Shown piece by piece: positions 1-5,886 of a stretch of 8,375 nucleotides of DNA. This DNA is from Candidatus Omnitrophota bacterium. Lineage in GTDB: Bacteria; Omnitrophota; Gorgyraeia; Gygaellales; Profunditerraquicolaceae. The DNA lies in contig JAQTZX010000047.1 in NCBI GenBank assembly GCA_028687525.1, positions 1 through 8,375 of the forward strand, read 5' to 3'. How positions within the stretch are numbered: position 1 is the first letter of the stretch; each line of letters opens with the position of its first letter. The notes beneath the pieces were generated by a model that saw only the letters and a program-made list of their open reading frames with translations, did not search any database and had not been told where the DNA came from. Position numbers and translations under genes: made by a program.

Positions 1-460
1 TCAATTCACCTTTCTTCCGTACCTCCGCCATACGCGCGACCAGTTTATGCGCAAGCATGATAGGCAACGGCATAAGTTCTTCCGTTTCGCGGCAGGCGTA
101 TCCAACCATGAACCCCTGATCTCCCGCGCCGCCTTTATCCACGCCCTGAGCGATGTCGGGAGACTGGGTATGTATGGTATTAATGACCGCGCAGGTATGA
201 TAATCAAACCCGTACTTGGGATGGGTATAACCAATATCTTTCAATATATTCCGCGTAAGATTATGCACGTCCACATATCCCGTAGTGGTAATCTCACCTC
301 CGACAATAAGCAGCCCCATGGTTACGTAGGTTTCACAGGCTACCCTGCCATACGGGTCCTGGCGCAGAACATCATCGAGTACCCCGTCCGATATCTGATC
401 ACATACTTTATCCGGATGTCCCTCCGCCACTGATTCCGATGTAAAATAAATCTTACGCAT
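1..460 (-). CDS. metK: S-adenosylmethionine synthetase, N-terminal part (runs off the window)
   Basis: MetK makes S-adenosylmethionine from methionine and ATP in the cytoplasm. The first 153 residues are visible; the family is usually about 380-400 residues long, so the C-terminal 60% lies beyond position 1. Seen in sequence: the N-terminal ATP-site motif GHPDK (residues 14-18), CDQISD (20-25), and the family signature GAGDQGFMVGYA (111-122), which in most members reads GDQGFMFGYA. The ATG at 460 is chosen because a strong AGGAGG lies 7 nt upstream and the protein begins MRKIYFTSESVAEGHPDK, as expected for the family. It follows the nucleotidyltransferase after 91 nt of structured leader (see the separate entry), so it may have its own regulation. 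Identity is essentially certain. Confidence 0.97.
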   Translation of the reverse strand, partial: MRKIYFTSESVAEGHPDKVCDQISDGVLDDVLRQDPYGRVACETYVTMGLLIVGGEITTTGYVDVHNLTRNILKDIGYTHPKYGFDYHTCAVINTIHTQSPDIAQGVDKGGAGDQGFMVGYACRETEELMPLPIMLAHKLVARMAEVRKKGEL

Positions 461-467
461 CTAATGA

Positions 468-473
468 CCTCCT
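468..473 (-). promoter_or_regulatory. metK Shine-Dalgarno site
   Basis: On the minus strand AGGAGG ends 7 nt before the metK ATG at 460. It is the best match to the canonical site in the window. No complementary CCTCC is seen in the leader, so a simple SD-sequestering switch is not obvious. Confidence 0.85.
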
Positions 474-551
474 TTATTGTTTAACAATCCCGTACCACGG
501 GATGATGCCGGCATTTCATCCCGGACCGCTTGCCCGGGTTTACCCGCCGGA
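474..551 (-). promoter_or_regulatory. Structured metK leader with mutually exclusive hairpins
   Basis: Three arms lie between the nucleotidyltransferase stop and metK. In RNA order they are GGGATGA (arm C, within about 514-524), TCATCCCGT (arm B, 497-505) and ACGGGAT (arm A, 487-493). Arm B can pair with A (7 bp, 3-nt loop; plus strand ATCCCGT-acc-ACGGGAT, 487-503) or with C (GGGATGA/TCATCCC, 7 bp, with TGCCGGCA in the loop), but not with both. Closer to the SD, 476-488 is a 13-nt operator-like inverted repeat, ATTGTT-T-AACAAT. A further CCCGG/CCGGG pair lies upstream. These pairings are visible in the sequence; a regulatory role is inference. It could instead be a decayed repeat or a weak terminator for the upstream gene. 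It does not match the SAM-I or SMK-box cores I know. Confidence 0.4.
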
Positions 552-1292
552 TTAAGCTTTTTCGAATAAACTCTTCAATTTCCGGTACGTTTGAATACGC
601 CCGATATCAATCCAGAAATCATGGAATGTGGAACCGAACACCGTATCCTGCTTCGTCATCCAATTTATAAACAGTCCGATGGCGTCTTTCGAATTCGAAG
701 TTCTGAAGTATTTACCGATCAGATCCGATTTTTCAGCCGGCATATAATACAGGCACATGGCAATCAGGCTCGATTCGGGATGCGTGGGTTTTTCGGCGAA
801 TTTCACGATGCGATTTCCCCGCCCGATGGTAACCACGCCGTAATGACCGGCTTCTTGCCGGTCCTTAATATCAAACACCCCCACCGTCATGTGGGGCGCG
901 TTCTTTCTTCCTGTCCCGGCAAAATCCGTCAACGGTGCCTTGAAAAAATTATCCCCTCCCAGCACCAGGTAATCCTCGTCAAAACCCGCTTTGCGGAACA
1001 CAAAATTCATATCGCCGGCCGCCCCCAGCCGTTCCTTCGGATTCTTAGTCATATCGTTCAATATCCGGACTCTTCTCTTGAACGGCAGGGTCTCCCTCCA
1101 GACCCCGAACCTTTTAAAGAAGCGGTCGTTGGTCACCACGATTATCTCGGAAAGACCGTCCAGTTCAATAAGCTTATCCAGAAGATATTCGATGATCGGC
1201 CGTTTATTTACCTTCAATAACGGTTTTGGCAAAAACCTGGTGTATGGATATAACCGTGTGCCGTATCCGGCAGCGAGTATTAAAGCTTTCAT
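552..1292 (-). CDS. Sugar-1-phosphate nucleotidyltransferase (NTP_transferase family)
   Basis: A 246-residue cytoplasmic enzyme of the GalU/RfbA/GlmU-N fold. It is expected to join a nucleoside triphosphate to a sugar 1-phosphate, giving an NDP-sugar and pyrophosphate. Seen: the N-terminal nucleotide-binding motif LILAAGYGTRL (4-14), the PKPLLKV lysine motif (22-28), LGGDNFF with the likely metal-binding Asp114 (111-117), GHYGVV (149-154), FAEKP (165-169) and a late FWIDIGRIQTY (226-236). It lacks a C-terminal left-handed helix acyltransferase domain, so it is not full GlmU. At 246 residues it is shorter than RfbA (about 290), so sugar and base specificity cannot be told from sequence. It starts 61 nt after ptsI. 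No good SD precedes the ATG at 1292; only AAGG about 14 nt upstream is visible. Glucose-1-phosphate thymidylyl- or uridylyltransferase are the leading options. Confidence 0.9.
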   Translation of the reverse strand: MKALILAAGYGTRLYPYTRFLPKPLLKVNKRPIIEYLLDKLIELDGLSEIIVVTNDRFFKRFGVWRETLPFKRRVRILNDMTKNPKERLGAAGDMNFVFRKAGFDEDYLVLGGDNFFKAPLTDFAGTGRKNAPHMTVGVFDIKDRQEAGHYGVVTIGRGNRIVKFAEKPTHPESSLIAMCLYYMPAEKSDLIGKYFRTSNSKDAIGLFINWMTKQDTVFGSTFHDFWIDIGRIQTYRKLKSLFEKA

Positions 1293-1353
1293 TTTGAGAT
1301 TTTAGCCTTGATAACAGGATACTGGTTTACCGTAATCGATTAACCGAGAACCG

Positions 1354-3090
1354 TTACTTCAAAATATCATTGATCCTGTCCCGCACGAACAATTCGACTT
1401 CTTTCGCGGTCGACAAACTTAATGCTTCGCGAGCCGTATTCCGGGCGTCCGCCGCGGAGACCGAACGGATCAAATATTTCATCTGGGGAATAGCCAGAGA
1501 CGGCATACTGAACTCGTCCAGCCCCATGCCCAGGAGTATCAGAGCGAATATCGGATCGGAGGCCATTTCCCCGCACATGCCTACCCGTATCTCGTTCGCG
1601 TGGGCGGCCTCAATGATATTCCCGATCATACGCAGGACCGCCGGATGCGCGGGCTCATACAAATACGCTACTTTTTCGTTGGTACGGTCTACCGCCAGAG
1701 CGTACTGGATAAGATCGTTGGTACCGATGCTGAAAAAATCGGATTCTTTTGCCAGCAGATCGGCGGTAATCGCCGCGGAAGGCACTTCGATCATGACCCC
1801 TACTTCAATATCTTTGTCGAACGCGATACCTTCTCTGTTCAATTCTTCACGGCAATCGCCCAGTATCGCATTTGCCTGCCGCAGTTCTTCAACCCCGGAG
1901 ATCATCGGATACATAAGCTTTAGTTTGCCGAAAACCGAAGCGCGGAGGATTGCCCGCAGCTGCAGCTTGAAGATATCCGGCCGCGCCAGGCAAAAACGGA
2001 TAGCCCGCCATCCCAAAAAAGGCTGCATGTCTTTCGGGATATCAAACTGGGATAAAAACTTATCCCCGCCCAAATCCAGGGTCCGTATGACCACCGGATG
2101 CGGATTCATCTGTTCCGCCACGAATTTATACGCCTGAAAATGCTCCTCTTCGGTAGGGAGATCTTTCCTGTTCATGTAGAAAAATTCCGTGCGGTACAAA
2201 CCTATACCCTGTCCGCCGTGCAGCTTGACCGAAGGCACCTCATCGGGAAACTCGATATTGCCGGAGATCTCCACCGATACCCCGTCCATCGTCCGGGCGG
2301 GCATATCCTTTACCGCCCAGAATTTCTCGGAAACCCCCTTAAACTTCTGCTCTTCCTGCAAATACGAATCCAGGGTCTCCTCATCGGGATTAATAATGAC
2401 CGTCCCGGTGTTGCCGTCGACAATAAGAATGTCTCCGGACTGCGTTTTGGCGGTAACTGTTTCGGCACCCACCACTGCAGGAATCTCGAGCGATTTAGCT
2501 ATGATCGCGGTATGCGAAGTCTTGCCTCCGATATCGGTAACAAAAGCGCACACACTCCGCTTATACATAGCCGCGGTATCGGAAGGAGAGAGATCGTGCG
2601 CCACCACCACCACTTTCTCCTGCAGGTCTTTCAGGCTCTTTCGTTCCCGGCCCAGGAGATTACGCAGAATCCGCTTGCCCACGTCGTTCACATCGGAGAT
2701 ACGCTCTTTCAGGTATTCATCTTCTATCTTTGAAAATACCGAGATGTATTTTTTCAGTACTTCCTGAAAGATATACGCTACATTCACCTGTTCTTTCTTA
2801 AGACGGGAGATAACCTCCTCGATAAGCATCCGGTCCTCAAGAACAAGCAAATGGGCGTCGAATATCTGTGCTTCCTCCTGCCCCATATCGACGGAGATCC
2901 GTTTCTGCAGTTCGATGATCTCCCGGCGGGTCTTTATTAAAGCCTCTTCGAACACCTGTATCTGCAGGGGGATATCCGCAGGCTGGATGCTTTCCATGGG
3001 CACGACATATTCTTCCTTGCCTACTTTATATGCCGGACCGACGGTAATTCCCGGTGCAGCAGCTATACCTTTTAAGATAATCATAGTCAT
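1354..3090 (-). CDS. ptsI: PTS Enzyme I (phosphoenolpyruvate-protein phosphotransferase)
   Basis: Enzyme I takes the phosphate of PEP onto a histidine and passes it to HPr, the first step of the phosphotransferase relay in the cytoplasm. At 578 residues it is full length (E. coli PtsI is 575). Seen: an N-terminal HPr-binding helical part; the swivelling domain with GGKTSHTAIIAKS, where His193 is the expected phosphorylated residue; and a C-terminal PEP-binding barrel with LDLGGDK (338-344), the signature DFFSIGTNDLIQY (451-463) and GMCGEMA with Cys508, equivalent to E. coli Cys502. There is no N-terminal GAF domain, so it is ordinary EI rather than the PtsP/EI-Ntr form. The ATG at 3090 overlaps the ptsH stop as ATGA, indicating translational coupling; an alternative ATG is two codons later (3084). 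All catalytic motifs are intact. Confidence 0.97.
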   Translation of the reverse strand: MTMIILKGIAAAPGITVGPAYKVGKEEYVVPMESIQPADIPLQIQVFEEALIKTRREIIELQKRISVDMGQEEAQIFDAHLLVLEDRMLIEEVISRLKKEQVNVAYIFQEVLKKYISVFSKIEDEYLKERISDVNDVGKRILRNLLGRERKSLKDLQEKVVVVAHDLSPSDTAAMYKRSVCAFVTDIGGKTSHTAIIAKSLEIPAVVGAETVTAKTQSGDILIVDGNTGTVIINPDEETLDSYLQEEQKFKGVSEKFWAVKDMPARTMDGVSVEISGNIEFPDEVPSVKLHGGQGIGLYRTEFFYMNRKDLPTEEEHFQAYKFVAEQMNPHPVVIRTLDLGGDKFLSQFDIPKDMQPFLGWRAIRFCLARPDIFKLQLRAILRASVFGKLKLMYPMISGVEELRQANAILGDCREELNREGIAFDKDIEVGVMIEVPSAAITADLLAKESDFFSIGTNDLIQYALAVDRTNEKVAYLYEPAHPAVLRMIGNIIEAAHANEIRVGMCGEMASDPIFALILLGMGLDEFSMPSLAIPQMKYLIRSVSAADARNTAREALSLSTAKEVELFVRDRINDILK

Positions 3091-3347
3091 TCGCTTTCCA
3101 CAATCTTTTCCAGCTCTTTAATAGCCTGCTGGGCGTCTTTACCTTCCGCCTCGATAATAATAACACTACCTTTCTCGGCGCCCAGCATCAGGATCCCCAT
3201 GATGGATTTACCGTTCACCTCATCGGCATCCCGTTTGACGGTGATCTTGGCGTCGAATTTATTGGCAATCTGCACAAATAAGGCCGCAGGCCTGGCATGA
3301 AGGCCTTCTTTTTTCTGCACTACTATCTGTTTAGCTACTTTTGTCAT
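3087..3347 (-). CDS. ptsH: HPr phosphocarrier protein
   Basis: HPr carries phosphate from Enzyme I to EIIA proteins. The 86-residue product matches the family's usual 85-90. Seen: GLHARPA (15-21) with His17 as the phosphorylated residue, and NGKSIMGILML (45-55), where Ser48 sits in the position equivalent to regulatory Ser46 of Gram-positive HPr. Both sites being present means it could be phosphorylated by EI and, if the genome has one, by HPr kinase; no hprK is in this window. The stop overlaps the ptsI start. Upstream, AAGGG 7 nt before the ATG is a weak SD. The start also overlaps the stop of a possible 21-codon ORF, so translation may be coupled. It follows yvcK by 125 nt, an arrangement reminiscent of yvcK near crh in Bacillus. 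Confidence 0.97.
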   Translation of the reverse strand: MTKVAKQIVVQKKEGLHARPAALFVQIANKFDAKITVKRDADEVNGKSIMGILMLGAEKGSVIIIEAEGKDAQQAIKELEKIVESE

Positions 3348-3409
3348 CTGCGAACCCTTCGTTCACCATTCGACATAGGCCGCGGCTTCAGCCGCAGTCC
3401 TTTATTCAT
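3344..3409 (-). CDS. Possible 21-residue leader peptide ending on the ptsH start codon
   Basis: On the minus strand an ATG at 3409 is preceded by GGGGAGGG with 3-4 nt spacing. It opens a frame of 21 codons whose TGA (3346-3344) overlaps the ptsH ATG as ATGA. The product would be strongly basic (8 Lys/Arg, 1 Glu) and begins MNKGLRLKPRP. The overlap is the same kind seen between ptsH and ptsI. Against it: the frame runs through a palindrome (3382-3395) that may simply be an intergenic repeat, and no family is recognised. Treat it as a hypothesis. Confidence 0.25.
   Translation of the reverse strand: MNKGLRLKPRPMSNGERRVRR
3382..3395. repeat. Short GC-rich palindrome in the ptsH leader
   Basis: GCGGC-TTCA-GCCGC forms a 5-bp stem with a 4-nt loop, or 6 bp with a 2-nt loop. 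It lies 35 nt upstream of ptsH. It resembles small REP-like palindromes found scattered in intergenic DNA of many genomes; copy number could not be checked. Confidence 0.5.
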
Positions 3410-3417
3410 AGTCCCTC

Positions 3418-3468
3418 CCCACGGGCGGAAAACAAATGGTGCCACGGGCTTTGCCCGTGGGTTCCATT
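3418..3468 (-). promoter_or_regulatory. Hairpin with duplicated arm between yvcK and ptsH
   Basis: CCACGGGC (3442-3449), TTT, GCCCGTGG (3453-3460) make an 8-bp stem. It extends past a small internal loop by AATGG (3435-3439) with CCATT (3464-3468). A second copy of the arm, CCCACGGGC at 3418-3426, can also pair with 3453-3461 (9 bp) and touches the GGGGAGGG in front of the small ORF at 3409. The two pairings exclude each other. On the transcribed strand no U-run follows, so it is a poor intrinsic terminator. It could be a transcript stabiliser, a switch, or an interspersed repeat. Confidence 0.45.
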
Positions 3469-3472
3469 ATTC

Positions 3473-4738
3473 CTATATCTCTTCTATGAAACCAAGTATC
3501 ATTTTAGCCAGTTTCATGGGGTCATGCCGGATAATACTGTCTTTCACCGCGGCAATATCTTCTCCGATCACCCGGTAACCGGTATTTTCGATATTCCTCC
3601 GGTCGTCTGTTACCATAAAAGCGTTCTCTTTCTCATAACGCTTAATGATCTCGGGCGATATCTCACCGGTATTCACGATACAATAATCGAAAATACGCGG
3701 ATGGCTGTGTTTCACCAGCGCTTCTATATGCGCAAAAGCGCTGTACCCGTCCGTCTCCCCGGGCTGGGTCATAATATTGCACACGTATACTTTTAACGCC
3801 TTTGAAGCTACAATTGCTTCGGTTATCCCTTTGATCAAAAGATTCGGGATAATGCTCGTGTACAAAGACCCCGGGCCAAGAATAATAAGATCAGCCTCCT
3901 CGATCGCCTTGACCGCTTCCGGAGTAGCCGCGGAAAAATCCGGCTTCAGATAAATCCTCTCTATGGGCTTTAAAGCTTTGGGGATCCTGTCTTCGCCCTC
4001 AACGCGGGTCCCGTCCATGTATTCGGCCACCAGCGCTACATTATCCAGGGTCGAAGGAATCACCTGCCCGCGCAACGCCAAAACCTTGCTTGTTTCCTTA
4101 ATAGCCTTTTCGAAATCTCCGGTCACCTGCGTCATAACCGTTATAAACAGGTTTCCGAAATTATGCCCGGCCAGTTCCGAACCCTTGTCAAAACGAAACT
4201 GAAACAGGTTCTGCATCAATGATGAAGCATCTGCCAGAGCTACCAGGCAGTTCCGGATATCTCCGGGAGGCAAAATGTCAAACTGCTGCCGTAACCTTCC
4301 CGAAGACCCGCCTTCATCCGCGACAGTTACTACGGCGGTAATATTTGACGTGTATTCTTTAAGTCCGGTTAAAAGCGTGGAAAGACCGGTACCACCACCC
4401 ACAGTGATGATCTTCGGCCCTTTGCTCAACTGACTGCGAAGATATAAAATATTAACTAATTCGTTCTCTTTAGACGGGGGCATAAATGCCGCAATAAAAG
4501 AATGCAGCATATTCTGTATGCCCAGCGCCAGGATAATTACGCCTGAAAAAACAACGATAAAATCAAAAACCTGCGGCAGCCAGTATTCTTCGGTTCCCAG
4601 ATAACTGGCCCCCAATATTACCAGGACAACTCCCAGTACGATAACAAAAACCCACCGTTTGATACCAATCCCGGGATATAACCATTTGAAGATGCTTTCG
4701 ACTTTATCCTTGACTCTCGTAAAGTTAAAACTTCTCAT
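3473..4738 (-). CDS. yvcK: YvcK/CofD-like factor with N-terminal membrane segments
   Basis: A 421-residue protein of the YvcK (GlmR) branch of the CofD-like family. In Bacillus and actinobacteria, members bind UDP-sugars and control gluconeogenic growth and cell-wall precursor supply. Seen: about 28 basic/aromatic residues, then two hydrophobic segments (about 28-48 and 57-80) that should anchor it in the membrane. The Rossmann-like core begins at KIITVGGGTGLS (109-120), followed by TVADEGGSSGRLR (138-150), LPPGDIRNCLVALA (156-169), GHNFGNLF (191-198), GPGSLYTSIIPNLL (288-301) and NIMTQPGETDGYSAFAHI (321-338). Bacillus YvcK (about 320 residues) has no such N-terminal part, so the membrane extension is notable. 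The ATG at 4738 lies inside ptsN (14-nt overlap) with AGGA almost abutting it, so translation is probably coupled to ptsN. It is very unlikely to be CofD itself. Confidence 0.93.
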   Translation of the reverse strand: MRSFNFTRVKDKVESIFKWLYPGIGIKRWVFVIVLGVVLVILGASYLGTEEYWLPQVFDFIVVFSGVIILALGIQNMLHSFIAAFMPPSKENELVNILYLRSQLSKGPKIITVGGGTGLSTLLTGLKEYTSNITAVVTVADEGGSSGRLRQQFDILPPGDIRNCLVALADASSLMQNLFQFRFDKGSELAGHNFGNLFITVMTQVTGDFEKAIKETSKVLALRGQVIPSTLDNVALVAEYMDGTRVEGEDRIPKALKPIERIYLKPDFSAATPEAVKAIEEADLIILGPGSLYTSIIPNLLIKGITEAIVASKALKVYVCNIMTQPGETDGYSAFAHIEALVKHSHPRIFDYCIVNTGEISPEIIKRYEKENAFMVTDDRRNIENTGYRVIGEDIAAVKDSIIRHDPMKLAKMILGFIEEI

Positions 4739-5192
4739 CTTCCTGGCTGATTATCCTGGTAATACCCTTGTCATCCTCACAACCGCGCAGACTGTCGCGG
4801 AAATATTTATCTCGAAAAAGGCGGGAAATCCGGGCAAGTGCTTTCAAATGCGAACCGGCGGAATCATGTGGCGCGACAAGCAGAAAAAAAATGTATACGG
4901 GTTCTCCGTCGAGGGAATCGAAATCCACCCCTTTTTTGGACAACCCGAACGCGCCGACGAGTTTGCTGACGCAGTCGGATTTGGCATGCGGAATAGCTAT
5001 ACCCTGTCCGATAGCGGTTGAACCGAGAGACTCCCGTTCCATTAACGCCTCGATAAGCCTGACACGGTTGCTCTTTTCTATATCACCGGCGGACACCAGA
5101 GAATCTACAAGCTCCTTTATAACATCCTCTTTCTTCGACATCCTCAAATCCGGCAAGATAGCTTTTTTCGACAAAAAATCCATGATTTTCAT
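4725..5192 (-). CDS. ptsN: PTS EIIA protein of the PtsN (nitrogen/fructose) family
   Basis: A 155-residue single-domain EIIA that would accept phosphate from HPr. PtsN-type EIIAs act mainly as regulators rather than in sugar uptake. Seen: GQGIAIPHAKSD, with His69 as the expected phosphorylated residue, and PHDSAGSHLKALARIS, whose His115 matches the second active-site histidine. The length equals that of stand-alone PtsN (about 150-160), and there is no EIIB or EIIC domain. The ATG at 5192 is chosen because GGAGG lies 7 nt upstream. A longer frame to 5288 would run through tRNA-Gly and add no homologous sequence. It begins 47 nt after the tRNA-Gly gene, so it may share that transcript. Its last 14 nt overlap yvcK. 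The family is sure; the PtsN rather than FruA-IIA role rests on context. Confidence 0.92.
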   Translation of the reverse strand: MKIMDFLSKKAILPDLRMSKKEDVIKELVDSLVSAGDIEKSNRVRLIEALMERESLGSTAIGQGIAIPHAKSDCVSKLVGAFGLSKKGVDFDSLDGEPVYIFFLLVAPHDSAGSHLKALARISRLFRDKYFRDSLRGCEDDKGITRIISQEDEKF

Positions 5193-5199
5193 TTCTTTT

Positions 5200-5204
5200 C
5201 CTCC
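5200..5204 (-). promoter_or_regulatory. ptsN Shine-Dalgarno site, decides the start
   Basis: GGAGG on the minus strand lies 7 nt before the ATG at 5192. It rules in that start over the upstream ATG at 5288, which lies within tRNA-Gly. Confidence 0.8.
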
Positions 5205-5239
5205 CTGACACACAATTTTGTTGGCTTGAAGTAAAAATT

Positions 5240-5314
5240 TGGAGCGGCGGACGGGATTTGAACCCGTGCCATCTTGCTTGGCAAGCAAGCATTCTACCGC
5301 TGAATTACCGCCGC
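5240..5314 (-). tRNA. tRNA-Gly (anticodon GCC), CCA encoded
   Basis: Full cloverleaf of 75 nt. The acceptor GCGGCGG pairs with CCGCCGC, the D stem is ATTC/GAAT, the anticodon stem CTTGC/GCAAG encloses loop TTGCCAA (anticodon GCC), and the T arm is ACGGG-TTCAAAT-CCCGT. The discriminator is T and the 3' CCA is encoded, unlike the two neighbouring tRNAs. It lies 47 nt upstream of ptsN. Confidence 0.97.
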
Positions 5315-5375
5315 ATTATTTACTATACCTGTAATCTATACACTCCTGCAGTTATCTCTTCCGCTTGCAATAATA

Positions 5376-5457
5376 TGGGCGGAAGAGGATTTGAACCTCC
5401 AAGGGTCGCCCCAATAGCTCCTAAGGCTATCGCGTATGCCAATTCCGCCATCCGCCC
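5376..5457 (-). tRNA. tRNA-Leu (anticodon TAG)
   Basis: An 82-nt class II tRNA. The acceptor GGGCGGA pairs with TCCGCCC, the D stem is GCG/CGC, and the anticodon stem ATAGC/GCTAT encloses loop CTTAGGA (anticodon UAG, reads CUN). A long variable arm pairs GGG/CCC, and the T arm is GGAGG-TTCAAAT-CCTCT. The discriminator is A. CCA is not encoded and must be added enzymatically. It lies 61 nt from tRNA-Gly, with no gene or clear promoter in that gap. Confidence 0.97.
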
Positions 5458-5596
5458 GTCGCTCGCTCCTAGCTATCGCATCTCTTGTAATAGTAAACCG
5501 GTAACGGTTGAAGGCTGATTTTTTGCTTATTTCGCTTGGCGGGTACGTCCGCTCCCCATAAAAGCTCCGCCCCCATGGCGCTCCCCCGCAAAAATC

Positions 5597-5614
5597 CTGC
5601 CTGCCGGCAGGCAG
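5597..5614. repeat. Perfect 18-bp palindrome CTGCCTGCCGGCAGGCAG
   Basis: The 18 bases equal their own reverse complement. The core GCCTGCCGGCAGGC recurs, with CCGG added at its centre, at 5907-5924, so two related palindromes sit either side of tRNA-Lys. Similar palindromes are iterated in some candidate-phylum genomes, where they can translate as PAGRQ in predicted proteins (from memory, not checked). Confidence 0.7.
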
Positions 5615-5670
5615 ACGCTCGGTCGCTGTTACCCCGAAAGCGTGAGGAAAAATTTTTCCCACACCCCTTT

Positions 5671-5739
5671 CGGTTTTTAACAGCTTTCCCGTTATCCCAT
5701 ATTCTTTGTCTGCCTTCGGCAGACAAATGTTAAAAACCG
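5671..5739. repeat. Nested inverted repeats
   Basis: CGGTTTTTAACA (5671-5682) and TGTTAAAAACCG (5728-5739) are perfect 12-bp inverted copies. Between them, abutting the right arm, is TTTGTCTGCC-TTC-GGCAGACAAA (5705-5727), a perfect 10-bp stem with a 3-nt loop. The left arm is separated from the inner hairpin by 22 nt. All pairings are directly visible; function is unknown. Confidence 0.6.
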
Positions 5740-5796
5740 GCCGTTCACCAGTTACTTTCCTGTCAACGGGGAACTGTTGACTATAAACAAAATTTA

Positions 5797-5869
5797 TGAG
5801 CCTCCCGCGACTCGAACGCGGCACAGCCACCTTAAAAGGGTGGTGCTCTACCAGATGAGCTAGAGGCCC
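5797..5869 (-). tRNA. tRNA-Lys (anticodon TTT)
   Basis: 73-nt cloverleaf. The acceptor GGGCCTC pairs with GAGGCTC (one G-U), the D stem is GCTC/GAGC, the anticodon stem CCACC/GGTGG encloses loop CTTTTAA (anticodon UUU), and the T arm is CCGCG-TTCGAGT-CGCGG. The discriminator is A; CCA is not encoded. It is the first of the three tRNAs in the direction of transcription, 270 bp after frr. Confidence 0.97.
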
Positions 5870-5886
5870 GAATTGAGTAATCAGTA

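Larger units (their letters stand above)
5458..5796. other. Non-coding, inverted-repeat-rich spacer between tRNA-Lys and tRNA-Leu
   Basis: 339 bp without a supportable gene. The only long minus-strand frame here (5336-5830) runs straight through tRNA-Leu and is rejected. Seen in it: palindromes at 5597-5614 and 5646-5659 (GGAAAAATTTTTCC), a 10-bp-stem hairpin at 5705-5727, a 12-bp inverted repeat (5671-5682 with 5728-5739), and GTCAAC/GTTGAC at 5762-5781. This density suggests a degenerate mobile or repetitive element, or a structured RNA, inserted between two tRNA genes. No convincing intrinsic terminator or -35/-10 pair was found. Confidence 0.6.

Noticed and set aside
461..551. Known SAM riboswitch before metK
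   Set aside because: I could not find the SAM-I core or an SMK-box anti-SD pairing. The region is too short for SAM-I with a terminator. Kept only as an unclassified structured leader.
591..1220. Long plus-strand frame of 209 residues opposite the nucleotidyltransferase
   Set aside because: It is antisense to a gene with intact family motifs and its translation matches nothing; a shadow frame. The same holds for plus-strand frames opposite ptsI, yvcK, frr, pyrH and tsf.
1333..1342. 10-bp palindrome TAATCGATTA in the ptsI-nucleotidyltransferase gap
   Set aside because: Short and AT-rich, with no flanking symmetry; easily due to chance.
5193..5288. N-terminal extension of ptsN
   Set aside because: The added codons lie in tRNA-Gly and the tRNA-ptsN gap; the SD at 5200-5204 and family alignment place the start at 5192.
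5336..5830. 164-residue minus-strand open frame
   Set aside because: It runs through the whole tRNA-Leu gene and part of tRNA-Lys and across several palindromes, has no recognisable domain and no SD. It is a chance frame.
5240..5869. tRNA attachment site for an integrated element
   Set aside because: I saw no direct repeat of a tRNA 3' end and no integrase or phage genes nearby.
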